Assembly (NCBI RefSeq): GCF_026914265.1
Contig: NC_069124.1
Location: forward strand, 19,199,648-19,263,647
Direction: 5' to 3'
DNA length: 64,000 bases
From: Mya arenaria
Lineage: Eukaryota; Mollusca; Bivalvia; Myida; Myidae
This document shows, piece after piece, positions 39,289 through 50,964 of this stretch (position 1 is its first letter; every line of letters begins with the position of its first letter). The notes below the pieces were generated by a model, which did not search any database, was not told the origin of the DNA, and saw only the letters and a program-made list of their open reading frames with translations. Position numbers and translations under genes: made by a program.

Positions 39289-39296
39289 CCACCACC

Positions 39297-39330
<34 letters not shown>

Positions 39331-39350
39331 TCATCAACGTCATCACCATC
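39150..39350 (+). repeat. CAT/CAC trinucleotide microsatellite
   Basis: Irregular CAT, CAC and CAA triplets become a nearly pure (CAT)n and (CAC)n tract at 39240-39345. The long poly-His, poly-Ile or poly-Met frames on both strands are artefacts. Confidence 0.95.
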
Positions 39351-39356
39351 GTTTTT

Positions 39357-39840
39357 GTCATAATTACGAGTTAGTATCTCCTAATTATGAGATAGTAAGT
39401 CATAATTATGAGTTAGTATCTCTCTCCTAATTATGAGTTAGTATCTCCTAATTAGGAGAAAGTAAGTCCTTATTATGAGTTAGGATCTCCTAATTAGCAG
39501 TTTGTAAGTCATAATTATGAGTTAGTATCTCCTAATTATGAGATAGTATCTCGTAATAAGGACTTAGTAAGTCATAATTATGAGTTAGTATCTCCTAATT
39601 AGGACTTAATAAGTCGTAATTAGGAGATAGTATCTCCTAATTATGAGATAGTATCTCGTAATAAGGACTTAGTAAGTCATAATTATGAGTTAATAAGTCG
39701 TAATTAGGAGATAGTATCTCCTAATTATGAGATAGTATCTCGTAATTAGGACTTAGTAAGTCATAATTATGAGATAGTATCTCATAATTAGGACTTAGTA
39801 AGTCATAATTATGAGTTAGTATCTCCTAATTAGGAGATAA
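39357..39840. repeat. Right 20-bp palindromic subterminal array
   Basis: Same words as 38141-38525 in opposite orientation (GAGTTAGTATCTCCTAATTA, AGTAAGTCATAATTATGAG). It ends directly at the right terminal repeat. Confidence 0.85.
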
Positions 39841-40086
39841 TATACTGGAAAATATTTTTTTCACTTTGGCACCTGTACGCTTCCATATAAACACCGTCTT
39901 TTGTCCTATCTGGTTTTATAAACGTCAATATGCAGTTGAATACCGTTTTATTAATCTTAAATAAAGTATCTAAATCGTGTTTATGCAGACTTTTATGTCA
40001 AGAATCATATGGTCCTCGGTTAATATAGCTGGAAAATATCCCAATCACTAGTAAACGGTTTTAATGAAAGACAGAGTCAAAATAAA

Positions 40087-41330
40087 CCACGATGTACAAA
40101 GGCTATTGTCCTAAAGCACGATGCACAAAGGCTATTGTCCTAAACCACGATGTACAAAGGCTATTGTCCTAAACCACGATGTACAAAGGCTTTTGTCCTA
40201 AACCACGATGTACAAAGGCTATTGTCCTAAACCACGATGTACAAAGGCTATTGTCCTAACCACGATGTACAAAGGCTATTGTCCTAAAGCACGATGTACA
40301 AAGGCTATTGTCCTAAACCACGATGTACAAAGGCTATTGTCTTAAACCATGATATACAAAGGCTATTATCCTAAACCACGATGTACAAAGGCTATTGTCC
40401 TCAACCGTGATGTACAAAGGCTATTGTCCTAAACCACGATGCACAAAGGCTATTGTCCTAAACCACGATGTACAAAGGCTATTGTCCTAAACCACGATGC
40501 ACAAAGGCTATTGTCCTAAACCACGATGTACAAAGGCTATTGTCCTAAACCACGATGTACAAAGGCTATTGTCCTAACCACGATGTACAAAGGCTATTTT
40601 CCTAAACCACGATGTACAAAGGCTATTGTCCTAAACCACGATGTACAAAGGCTATTTTCCTAAACCATGATGTACAAAGGCTATTGTCCTAAACCACGAT
40701 GTACAAAGGCTATTGTCTTAAACCATGATGTACAAAGGCTATTGTCCTAAACCACGATGTACAAAGGCTATTGTCCTAAACCACGATGCACAAAGGCTAT
40801 TGTCCTAAACCACGATGTACAAAGGCTATTGTCCTAAACCATGATGTACAAAGGCTATTGTCCTAAGCCACGATGTACAAAGGTTATTGTCCTAAACCAT
40901 GATGTACAAAGGCTATTGTCCTAAACCACGATGTACAAAGGCTATTGTCCTAAAGCACGATGTACAAAGGCTTTTGTCCTAAACCACGATGTACAAAGGC
41001 TATTGTCCTAAACAACGACGTACAAAGGTTATTGTCCTAAACCACGATGTACAAAGGCTATTTTCCTAAACCACGACGTACAAAGGCTATTGTCCTAACC
41101 ACGATGTTCAAAGGCTATTGTCCTAAACCACGATGTACAAAGGCTATTGTCCTAACCACGATGTACAAAGGCTATTGTCCTAAACCACGATGCACAAAGG
41201 CTATTGTCCTAAACCACGATGTACAAAGGCTATTGTCTTAAACCACGATGTACAAAGGCTATTGTCTTAAACCACGACGTACAAAGGCTTTTGTCCTAAA
41301 CCACGACGTACAATTTAAAGGCTATTGTCC
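40087..41330 (+). repeat. 29-bp satellite, ~43 copies
   Basis: The unit is CCACGATGTACAAAGGCTAT followed by TGTCCTAAA. Variation is limited to GCAC or TTAA substitutions and a few 27-28-bp copies. No spacers differ from repeats, so this is not a CRISPR-like array. Confidence 0.97.
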
Positions 41331-41339
41331 AAAATTCCA

Positions 41340-42590
41340 AGAAGGAATGCAAAAATCAACTAACAACTGATATAATGGAAAAAAACAACATACATATACG
41401 TCGAAATTATTAGTGCCATCATGGAAAGTCTCCAGAAGACTATTCAAAGGATTTAATGTTAGGCATAGCTAATAACTGGCGATATTTACTAATCAAAGAA
41501 TCCTTCACCATTGACATAGATTACTACGCGTGCTTGTGAGAGTAAAGAAAAGTGAAAGTAAAATATGAAAATGAAAGTAAAGCAGCATCGTTATGGATAA
41601 GCAGGAATGACCAGAAAGGAATGAAATAATTGGATGGAATGAATGATTTATCGACATTGAAGGTTTGCTGGTGTAGTCATATTAACACAAAACAAAAACG
41701 AACAAAGATACACATACTGAGCAGTGCACAATGACCCCGAGACATTAAACTATTAAACCTTCTTCAAAAATAAGTACTCTACAGAAATACGCACTGTTCT
41801 TGTGTGTATAGCATAATTGTAGAACCAGGATATTTGTAATTAAATGTTAAACGTAATTTAAATTTATTTGCTGAAGTTTGATAAAATAACCCTATCTCGC
41901 TTCGTATGGCAACACTCAGGTTCAATTAATTTTCTTCGCAATTTCCCTTGAAAGCCTATATTAAATGTTTAGCAGGGCATTCGGTTTTATCAGATTTAAT
42001 GAAAAAGAATAATTGCTCCAAAACGAATTGACCAAAAGTCTTGAAAACCTACTTATAAAACATTATTAAGCTACTTGACAAGTTATTAAATTTTCAGGCA
42101 AAATCTGTATCGAGTTTAAGGTGTAAACTTTCAAAAGAAAACACACCAAAAACTACGCGAATATAATGCGCTACACTGCGGGTACTCTGCGCCTTATTAA
42201 TTCTTTAGAACCTACCTTATCATTAACCATCCGTAAATGCCGAATTAAATGGTTGAAGTGTTCGCCTGATGAACTGTAGCGATCACGTGAATCTCCCCCG
42301 TGTAAAATGCGTAAAACAACGTCATATCGGAAATGTCATCATTGAGTTTTATTTCAAGCACCGACATCGTCGACGGTCATTTTGTTCACAGTAAAATGGA
42401 CTAAATTAGAGAAACAATGACATATTTTTTTCGATAAATCACTAATACCTCGTAAAATATAGAACTTGTTCAATCAAGTTCATTATATTTTCTTAACAAA
42501 CGATACATAGGGTTAATTTGTTTGTTTCGATGTATATTGCAATATATTGCACCGAGTGCCCAACAAAAGCGGTGTTCATATTGCTCATGA
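41340..42590. other. Intergenic, no gene seen
   Basis: Between the 29-bp satellite and the 43-bp array. AT-rich, no convincing exon. Confidence 0.4.
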
Positions 42591-43110
42591 GCCGACTCTG
42601 CATTTTGTTGAAGCTTCATGAGCTGTGTTCTTGTCCTTCATAAACCGACTCTGCTATTTGTTGAAACTCTATGAGTTGCGTTTATGCTCTGCTATTTGTT
42701 GAAAGCTGTGTTCATGTTCTTTATTAGCCGACATTGCTGTTTGTTGATATTTGTTGAAGGGTGTGTTAATGCTTGTTGAAGCTTCATGAGCTGTGGTTGA
42801 AGCTCCATGAACTGTGTACAGAGACGACCCTGATGTTTGTTGGAGCTCCACGAACTGTGTATTGAGACGACCCTGATGTTTGTTGGAGCTCCACGAAATG
42901 TGTACAGAGACAACCCTGATGTTTGTTGGAGCTCCACGAAATGTGTACAGAGACGACCCTGATGTTTGTTGGAGCTCCACAAACGGTGTACAGAGACGAC
43001 CCTGATGTTTGTTGGAGCTCCACGAACTGTGTACAGAGACGACCCTGATATTTGTTGGAGTTCCACGAACTGTGTACAGAGACGACCCCGATGTTTGTTG
43101 GAGCTCCAGG
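42590..43110 (+). repeat. 43-bp minisatellite with degenerate flank
   Basis: 42805-43108 holds about seven copies of CTGATGTTTGTTGGAGCTCC followed by ACGAACTGTGTACAGAGACG and ACC. 42590-42800 is a looser field with TTGTTGAAGCTTCATGAGCTG. The minus-strand frames (SSNKHQGRLCTQFVE) only reflect the repeat. Confidence 0.9.
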
Positions 43111-43119
43111 TAAAATTTC

Positions 43120-46100
43120 CAAAAACCTGAGCTCGTCCGTCTAAGAATTTAATGTATCGAAAATGAAATTCGAATGTTCGTCTAAACAAATTCAATGTGA
43201 ACTTTAGGGTAAAAAACAATGGGCCATGCCTTATAACAACATGAGGTTTAATAAATACAAACTTTAGGGCAATGCCATAAAATGCTTAAAGTGATCGAAC
43301 AAGGTTTGATCTACCGGCCGAGGTACCGACGAACAGACTTGCAACTGAATATACTTGTGCTATTTTGAAGGAGGCATAATTTGAGGCCTCATTTAATTTA
43401 TAAATGGAATTTGCATTCCGGTAACGATCACACGGAATGAAGTTTAAGTGAATTGAAAATTTATTACTAATATATTGAAAAGTACGAACATCTTAAATAG
43501 TTTAAGAACAAACCGATTTATCATAGAATTAACTGTTTGATTTATGATTCCGTCGAAGAAATTGATCTTCAGGATAACCCATATTTGATTTATCCAAGAT
43601 TCATCAACACAATCATACCAGCCAGGATTCGAGGTATGCAGATGAAAACGCAGCCTCTATCGTGTGATCAAAGCTTTCACAACAACCATATGAACTATTT
43701 TGAGATCCAAGATGCCACACGTTCGAACTTTGTGGAACTTAATGAAGACAAACATTATGATCATGGTTGACACAGATAGGATGAAAAGGCAGGCTTTATT
43801 CAATAATTAAGGATTTTCTAAGCTTTGACATTGAAACCTAGTCTTTTTATACTAGATGACCCATTTTAGATTGTGTCCGATATATCTGGAAGCATTCATT
43901 ATAACGAATTTTCTGAACAACTCTATCAACCACAAATACTCGGTCTTAAGACTGCTTACCTGCTTAACCTCACTTCGCAGGATCACTGAAGTCAATTAAT
44001 GACAATCGAACATTTCGGAATTAAATCGACCCGCAGGTCATCGGGAATAAATCTAATTCATATAAAGGCATAGTATTCCAAAGACAATAATATATGAGTT
44101 AAAAGACGTCCCTAGCATTTCAGACAATGTGAAAGGTAGTTTTTACAAGTTAAAACAACACATGAAACGAACATACATCAATATGAATAATAGAGAAACA
44201 TGGGGAAAACAAGATGTCGAAGGTCCCAACAAACATTAAATAACTACAGAATTTATTCCCGAAATATGGGGCATGTGTCCTGTAGTTTCACGGGAGCTTT
44301 TAATGAAATAATCATAGTCATAATATCTGGAAATTTCGATTTATTAACTCGAACAAACGACCGAATATCTCGAAACGTGGACATGGAGGTGGATCTTGTA
44401 TTGAGCTTGTTTCTGAAGCTGTTCATATAAATATTGTAAATGTTCCTCTTGATATAAGAGAGGGAAAGGGTCACACTTACTGGGGGACGGGTGTTCTTGA
44501 TGAACACTGAGCCTTCTTGTATCTATGAATTATTATTGCAATTTAATTATCTGCCCTAGGAAGACAGTAATCACTGTGTTTTGTCCTTGTCGAACTGTTC
44601 TTGCTTTTATGAAATTTACTCCAGCCTTGCGAATTATGGACTGTGTTGGGATATCTACCGGTTTCCTGTTGTCCCATAAAACCACCGGATGCACCATGAC
44701 GGCCGAAGGATAGATCGTGAAAACCTCTTCATTGGCAATATGTCTCATGATTCGCCAACATCGATACAGATGCGCGCATTGTAGGGCTGTAATGCTGGAG
44801 GTTTTCTAAGGAGACATTCATAGTGCATAGTTTCTAATACAATGAAAACTACAGTGCTAAGCCAATTAGACAAACATGTTGCGAAGTCCCATTTAAAACG
44901 CACACGGCAAAGGCATAACAGAAGTTAAACTAAAGAAGCACAACGTACCCAGCATTACAAACATACCACACATACATCAACTTAATTATCATATGTAGTG
45001 ATTATCGTATTTGAACGGCAAGCGAAACAAGACCGCACTGGGATTTAACTATTTGATGATTACTCATCTTCACACTTTTCCTAGGATTGATCAAATACAT
45101 GTTTTAAAGTATACATGTTCTATAAAATGCCACTTTTGAAGACACTAAATAAAGATTTAATCATTTAGTAGTCTAGCTGCCTAAGTGTGCTTGGGACTAA
45201 CAATCTATGAAATGCCGACTAGAAATGTGGACTTAACAGACTGAACATTTCTCTGAACGGTTGAGGCACATTCGTCAATTCAATATTTGATAAATCAGAA
45301 TATCAGAAACCGTGTTTATGTTCGAGCCTTAGATAGGAAAATCTATCAAAATGAAACTGGACACCTAAAGTTGTTGGAATTCATCGGTTCAATTGTTATC
45401 CTCTTATGCGTCGATACACAGATGACAATATACGCAATAATAACTAACGAAAACGTTTTTCATACAGAGACAGACGGCTAAAACTTGGCATTTTTGTCGC
45501 CTTTTTCTGTATATTTTCAAGTTATCTGAAGTCCTTTTTGATGTACGGGCTTCATATTGAGCCTGCAAAAAATAAATCTGGTAATATCTGACAAATAAAA
45601 TACAACTTTAAAGTGTTTTCATCAATAAATTCAAGAGGACTATTCAGCGTTCCGACTTTGTTATTGGACATGTTAATCAAAGGTGTGTTTGCCATCAATA
45701 AAGATGCCAATATCCTTTTCACAATTACATTTAAACTCCTTCATATCACCGAATATTGGTTTAGTATTATAATATTTCTCTGACAGAGTTGGACTTCCGA
45801 CTGTCATGTTAGAGAGACTGCCGAACTCTTCTTGTATTGGTACGTGTGGTTTACGTTTTGTTTACTTCGGCACAATGTCATCAACTTATTCGGAAATTGT
45901 ACACGTTTAGAATGGCACGTTCAATAGCACGAGGAAAATGATTTATGCGGATATCAGCTAGTCTAAAAATAGTCACAGTCTCATCCTATTAGGTTTGTCA
46001 ATGACGAGGTTGCGAAACATGACGTGTTCGGGTATATTTACATGTAGGTACGTCTACAAGTTACAGTTTCAGACGAGTGTAGCAGTCGTTGGCAACATGT

Positions 46101-46330
46101 TGATTTCAGCATGAATTTGTAGATACACTGTAAATCTTCCTGCAGGTATATATCTGTGTCGCTTTCTGATATTATGTCCCGATGTAACTTATCATCTGTA
46201 CATTTTACTGATAAAAGCTATATGTAATAAAAAGGGTCGCGAAACACTGCTTACATCCTTACGTGTATGTGTAGTAAGTTGACGTCGAATGTGTTCTTTA
46301 AAATCGTTGCGAACTTATCATTTTACTTGA
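43120..46330. other. Gene-poor spacer
   Basis: Apart from the coding-like minus-strand frame at 44533-44806, only short frames occur, such as a 77-codon one at 43537-43770 with no recognised domain. No element ends identified. Confidence 0.35.
44533..44806 (-). other. Coding-like minus-strand exon, unassigned
   Basis: The frame runs through THSSITALQ-like residues, then YRCWRIMRHIANEEVFTIYP, PVVLWDNRKPVDIPTQSII and RKAGVNFIKARTV, ending L-G-Q-I-I-K-L-Q stop. It has an acceptor-like CTCCTTAG at its 5' side. The composition is protein-like, unlike most frames here. The layout faintly recalls FAD-dependent NDH-2/SQR oxidoreductases, but the dinucleotide-binding motif is not visible. It may be an isolated exon or a pseudogene. 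Confidence 0.25.
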
Positions 46331-46865
46331 AAGGGTAGGCCGACTTCGTTCCCTCGTATTTTTTGGCTGGCTGAACAAGCATAAAAATGAGTTCCTCGTG
46401 ATTTTTGGGTTGGCTGACCTAGCATTAATCCTTTTCCAGTCATTTCGGTTTGGCTGACCCAAAACTGTGGGAATGACAACTGAAAACAAACATTATTTTT
46501 AGGATAGCACCACAAGGCTTTTTTGCTCGACTATTCGAAGAAAAATGGAAAGCTATACTACTCACTCCAACGTCGGTGTCGGTCCTTGGTTATTTTTTAA
46601 TGTAAGCACTTTCAAGTAAATACCTCCATGTATCTCATCGTGTAAGCACACAAGGTTAATAGCTTAGCAGCAACGCAACTAAATGCATTGTATTACTTTA
46701 TACAATGGTACTTATCCATCTTACTCACTTAAATTACCAAGTAAGATAACTGAATTAAATTAAATTAATTAAAAATTTGGCACCTTTTTCGACTACAAAT
46801 TCTGGTTGAGGTTTCGCATGTTCATACCTCATTTAAATCAATATCTCAGCGACTACAGAGAACTC

Positions 46866-47930
46866 TTTCTCCCACCTCAGATAAGTAGATCCATAATTTT
46901 AACCACGCTAGAAATTCTTATCTTGCCCGCGGGCGAAGATAAAATGCCCGTATGGAACTCCTTTTTAATGGTCGCCACATTGTAATTACCTCCCTTGTTG
47001 AAGTATGTGGTTTGTAGCATCATGGAAACCTTGTCTTGTGGCAATATTTAGAACGCTAATTAACTATTTCTCGCTTCAAATGTCACCATAACACAGTTTT
47101 CACGCACCTTTCAAAAATAATGCTTCACTCTCTTTAGACCTATTTAAAGACCGATTTGACTATTAACATAATCTGAATCACTGCGCGCATATCAATGACA
47201 ACCACGAATTATCGCATATCCATACGCAATTATTTTCACTAAGCACAAAAGAGTTCCAGCGAAAAAAATGCGTTTTTACTTAATTTTGTTTCACTGAGGT
47301 GGGAGAAAAAACATCTACCATAGCCGCTCGTGTAAGATAGGTTCATCCCGACCCCCGCGCAGGGTGTTTTGCGGAAACTCTGAGAATGTGGTACAATGTA
47401 ACAACACTTTTACTAAAGCTTGGCTACAGTTTCGATTAAATATTGTGAGAACATGGGAGTCTCCCGATCCGGACTTGTGTTGTTGTTGGTTTTTAAATCT
47501 GCTAGCATTTCAACCACATTTAGTTGCATAGAAACAGCATAAGAACGTGTTTTTTTGGCATGCAAGAAAAACTGCTATGTGTATAACTTACGCCGGCACA
47601 CATCAAACATTACAAACTCGTCTTAAAAAAGGAGATATACACTGATTTATAAGCGTGGTGCTCAAATGATGGCGATGTAGAGTAGTTGTGACGCTGTCAA
47701 GTATCATTTCTGCTCAAAGTGGATATTATTAAGGGTGCCATTGTTATCATGCACTGTATGCTTATTTTGCCAGTCAGTTGCATTCGGAATTCCTCGGCCA
47801 TTTGTATCGAAAACAACCTCTGGTGAGTGCCGGTACATCAGTATAAATAGTTCGTAAAATTTCGGATTATATCATAAACTAAATGTAGTAGTTAAGCTTA
47901 TTTTTGTTGATCTAAGTTTAAATTAGTTGC
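46866..47930. repeat. Right arm of the ~1.07-kb long inverted repeat
   Basis: Reverse complement of 35953-37018. It begins at TTTCTCCCACCTCAG and proceeds through the CTCCCACC element, the CCGACCCCCGCGCAGGGTG block and the truncated CATTCGGAATTCCTCGGCC element. Homology stops at GTTGC (47930), exactly where the hairpin element starts. Confidence 0.88.
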
Positions 47931-48275
47931 AAAGCTACTGACTGATATGTGTTTACGTGCGAAGCCTTAACCAGGATTTCTAAGTCAAGTTATAAAGGGC
48001 AATAATTTGCATTCGAGACAAGATTACTGTATAAGTATCTTCCATGGCCGAGAGTGTAAGATAGGTTCATCCCGGCCCTCGCGCAGGGTGTTTTGCGGAA
48101 ACTCGGTAAACCCTACGCTCGGGTCGGAATGAACCTATCTTACACTCTCGGCCATGGAAGATACTTATACAGTAATCTTGTCTCGAATGCAAATTATTGC
48201 CCTTTATAACTTGACTTAGAAATCCTGGTTAAGGCTTCGCACGTAAACACATATCAGTCAGTAGCTTTGCAACTA
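47924..48275. mobile_element. Near-perfect 352-bp hairpin
   Basis: The arms (about 47924-48090 and 48112-48275) are exact reverse complements for roughly 140 bp from AGTTGCAAAGCTACTGACTG inward to GTAAGATAGGTTCAT. Pairing is then imperfect, closing near GTTTTGCGGAAACTCGG. The inner block with GATGAACCTATCTTACAC and CGCGCAGGGTG also occurs once in each long inverted arm (36510-36560, 47325-47385), and in decayed form at 1-66. Confidence 0.88.
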
Positions 48276-48431
48276 TCCCATGTATTTCATTGAATCCTTA
48301 TACAATCAAGTTTATTAACTCTATTTTGAATGCAATTTCGGCCCTTGATTTTTTACTTGTTATGGTTTTGCATGAAATGTTATTTTATAGAGATCCATGC
48401 ATGTTTAACCACGACTTTACAATCCTTAAAC

Positions 48432-48779
48432 TTAAAGTGACACTCTTATTGAAAATCAATTAGTTACAAATGTATAACAAACATTAGTTACTAAATAAGG
48501 CACTTATGGAAAATACTAATTACTGATAACAAGATTGTAACCGTGTATCTAATAGCAGAAAGCGCAAAAATATTAAATGATTTGTGAATGCTAAAAGATT
48601 GACTGTGGTCTACTTTAGTCTCATAAGAAATATCGTGTTTAATGCGCATTCCTTTCAAAATAAACTCCGTAAACTTCATGAGAACATTGTTTTCGACATT
48701 TATTCATCCTTTTTGGAATATTAAAACAATATTATAAATTGTGGTCAATCTTAAATTGGGAGTAAGATCGCATCTTTAA
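48432..48779. mobile_element. TTAA-flanked MITE, family 2, second copy
   Basis: Starts TTAAAGTGACACTCTTATTG and ends GTAAGATCGCATCTTTAA. It is in opposite orientation to 30416-30791, with the same internal blocks (GTTTTCGACATTTATTCAT, AAATATCGTGTTTAATGCGC). Confidence 0.65.
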
Positions 48780-49609
48780 AAACAGAGGCCGAATAGTCAA
48801 GCTCGCTGTCGCTGTGACCTCTGGATTATCTTCACATTTACCATCTATTAATATAACGAATAAAAATGGTTTGATTTCGTACATTAATATTCTTTTAAAA
48901 CTAATATTAAAATGATTTATTTCGTTGTATATAATACAATTAATTTACGTAAAACAGAAAGTGATTTGCTGCCGCAATATTTTCAGTTTATTAGGTACGT
49001 GAGCATATAAATATACACACGATTCCCTGCATTGTAATTCAGTGTTAAAATTAATATTTATCAACTCTGAACAAATATTATCCAAATAAGTAAATGCCAG
49101 TGTTACTAACAACTTATTGAAAAAGATTAATGCATTTTCAAGTGGTTTCAGAAACGGCATCAAGAGAGAAACGTTACCTCTTGAGTTAAATTTATAAGAT
49201 GAAAAGAAAACAAAATCGGAAAAAACTGTATCAATAATTAATTGACGTAGATATTAAGTATCCGCTACCGCCAACTTGATGTGAATTCATTCCTATTGTA
49301 TTAGAATACAAAGGAAAAGAAAACAGGCATGTTAAATAGAATTCTTAAGTGAAACGAAATAATATTTAAATATGATTTGCAATCATTCTATGAGATAATG
49401 AGAATGTTTAGAACGTGATGACTCAATAGGTTTTACAAAATGGAAATATAATTAATGAATAAGGCGTGCAGATATTTTACAGCGAAATTCCCCAAAAAGA
49501 CTAGCGCGTTTGACGCAATGCTCATTTGCCAGTGTGACCATGGTCCTGCTGTGTATCATTGGCAGAAATATAATATAAAAGTAAGTTGAATTTGATATAA
49601 AATATTTTC

Positions 49610-49659
49610 TTTTTTTCTTTTTGTTTGTTTGTTTGTTTGTTTGTTTCTTTCTTTTCTTT

Positions 49660-49731
<72 letters not shown>

Positions 49732-49948
49732 TCATTCTTTTTTAAGATTTTCTTTATTTTAGTTTTTCTTTCCTTTCTTTCTTTCATAGTTTTTTTCTTT
49801 ATTTCTTTTGTTCTTTCTTTCGCTCGTTCTTTCGTTCGTTCTTTCTTTCGCTCGTTCTTTGAGTTTTTCTTTACTTTAATTTTTCTTTTCTTTCTTTCTT
49901 ATTTTTCTTTCTCTCTCTCTCTCTCTCTCTCCTTTTTTCTTTCTTATT

Positions 49949-50025
<77 letters not shown>

Positions 50026-50065
50026 AGTATCAATCAAATTGTGTGTGTGTGTGTGTGTGTGTGTA
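49610..50065 (+). repeat. TTTC microsatellites followed by GT microsatellite
   Basis: Long (TTTC)n tracts at about 49655-49735 and 49945-50022, with TTTG, TTCG and CT stretches between them, then (GT)n at 50041-50064. Poly-Phe/Ser/Leu frames here are artefacts. Confidence 0.97.
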
Positions 50066-50964
50066 ATTATTAGGGACTTTAGATTGTATTTAATTGCATG
50101 CTTCAAATGCCAAAATAGAACCATCTCAGACAGAAACTGGACCTATATTCGCAAATGCATGCTAGGGCACTTCTTAATTTTATTCAATGCGTTTATTACT
50201 TTTCAATTTGAACTTCTATTATTATTGAATTATCGGGTCTATTTCAAAGTCATTTAACTGTAATTTATAGATTGTGTGCTTGGAGTTTATAAATCATAGA
50301 AGTTCATCATTTTATTTGTAATTACATAACAAGTTCGATTGAATCATTATTATGTCATTAAATTTTGATTAACTTTCATCACGATACATTTTGGGACACA
50401 TTTTTAGGCTATATAAGGGTTAGTCACAGTGTTGGGTCATAAACAGGGTATATTTGTTTTATTTTAATTGCAGAATATCTAATTTAAGAAACACATCAAG
50501 AGTATCGAATAGGTCGTTTGAGTTTTTATGGTTGTACTTCGTTGTGAAGTTGTTCGAGATAAAATGTTATGGGTACATCGCCATTTCTTTAATTAGACTT
50601 TAAATAAAGGTGCGAACAATTTGAAAAACAACAACAACAAAAACAAATGGTAGTTGTTTCGGTAGTAAATAAAAACATGCAATATAAAAAGCTAATGCAA
50701 ACATGAAACAAAGACTGATAAATAATTAAATTGTACTAGTTTTCTACTTTAAAATAAAAATAAAAATGGAAATGCGACCAGAGCACACAATTTTTCAGGC
50801 ATGTCGCAGGATGCAGTTCTTTCTTCCGGTCTTACACCGCGATTATAACAGACACTAATATAAGAGAAAAAATAATGAGCGAAAAGGAAAATCGAACCAA
50901 ATTATGATCACAAAACGCTAAGTGGACTCTTACGTGTACTACTTAAGATCACGTTCAGTGTATT

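Larger units (their letters stand above)
38095..39888. mobile_element. TIR element with palindromic subterminal arrays
   Basis: Ends are ATATGGAAGCGTCCAGGTGC and the inverse of ATATGGAAGCGTACAGGTGC, both continuing CAAAGTGAAAAA then TATTTTCCAGTATA. Inside each end lies a ~20-bp array of self-palindromic words (CTCCTAATTAGGAG, CTCATAATTATGAC) joined by ATACTA or CTTACTAAG. The centre holds GC-rich GCCGCTAGGCCGC repeats (38590-38640, 38845-38955) and a CAT microsatellite. No ORF. It is non-autonomous and of unclear superfamily. Confidence 0.75.

Noticed and set aside
39026..39430. Poly-His, poly-Ile and poly-Met open frames
   Set aside because: Pure consequence of the CAT/CAC microsatellite; frames are open on both strands.
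40087..41330. Possible CRISPR-like or coding array (YKGYCPKPRCTKAIVL)
   Set aside because: 29-bp satellite with no spacers; the coding look comes from local frame openness, and 29 is not a multiple of 3.
43537..43770. 77-codon plus frame with VEEIDLQDNPYLIYPRF
   Set aside because: The DLQDNP segment faintly recalls a leucine-rich repeat, but no neighbouring repeats or exons support it.
49452..50124. Poly-Phe/Ser/Leu (plus) and Lys/Glu/Arg-rich (minus) frames
   Set aside because: TTTC and GT microsatellites read in frame; no complexity beyond the repeat.
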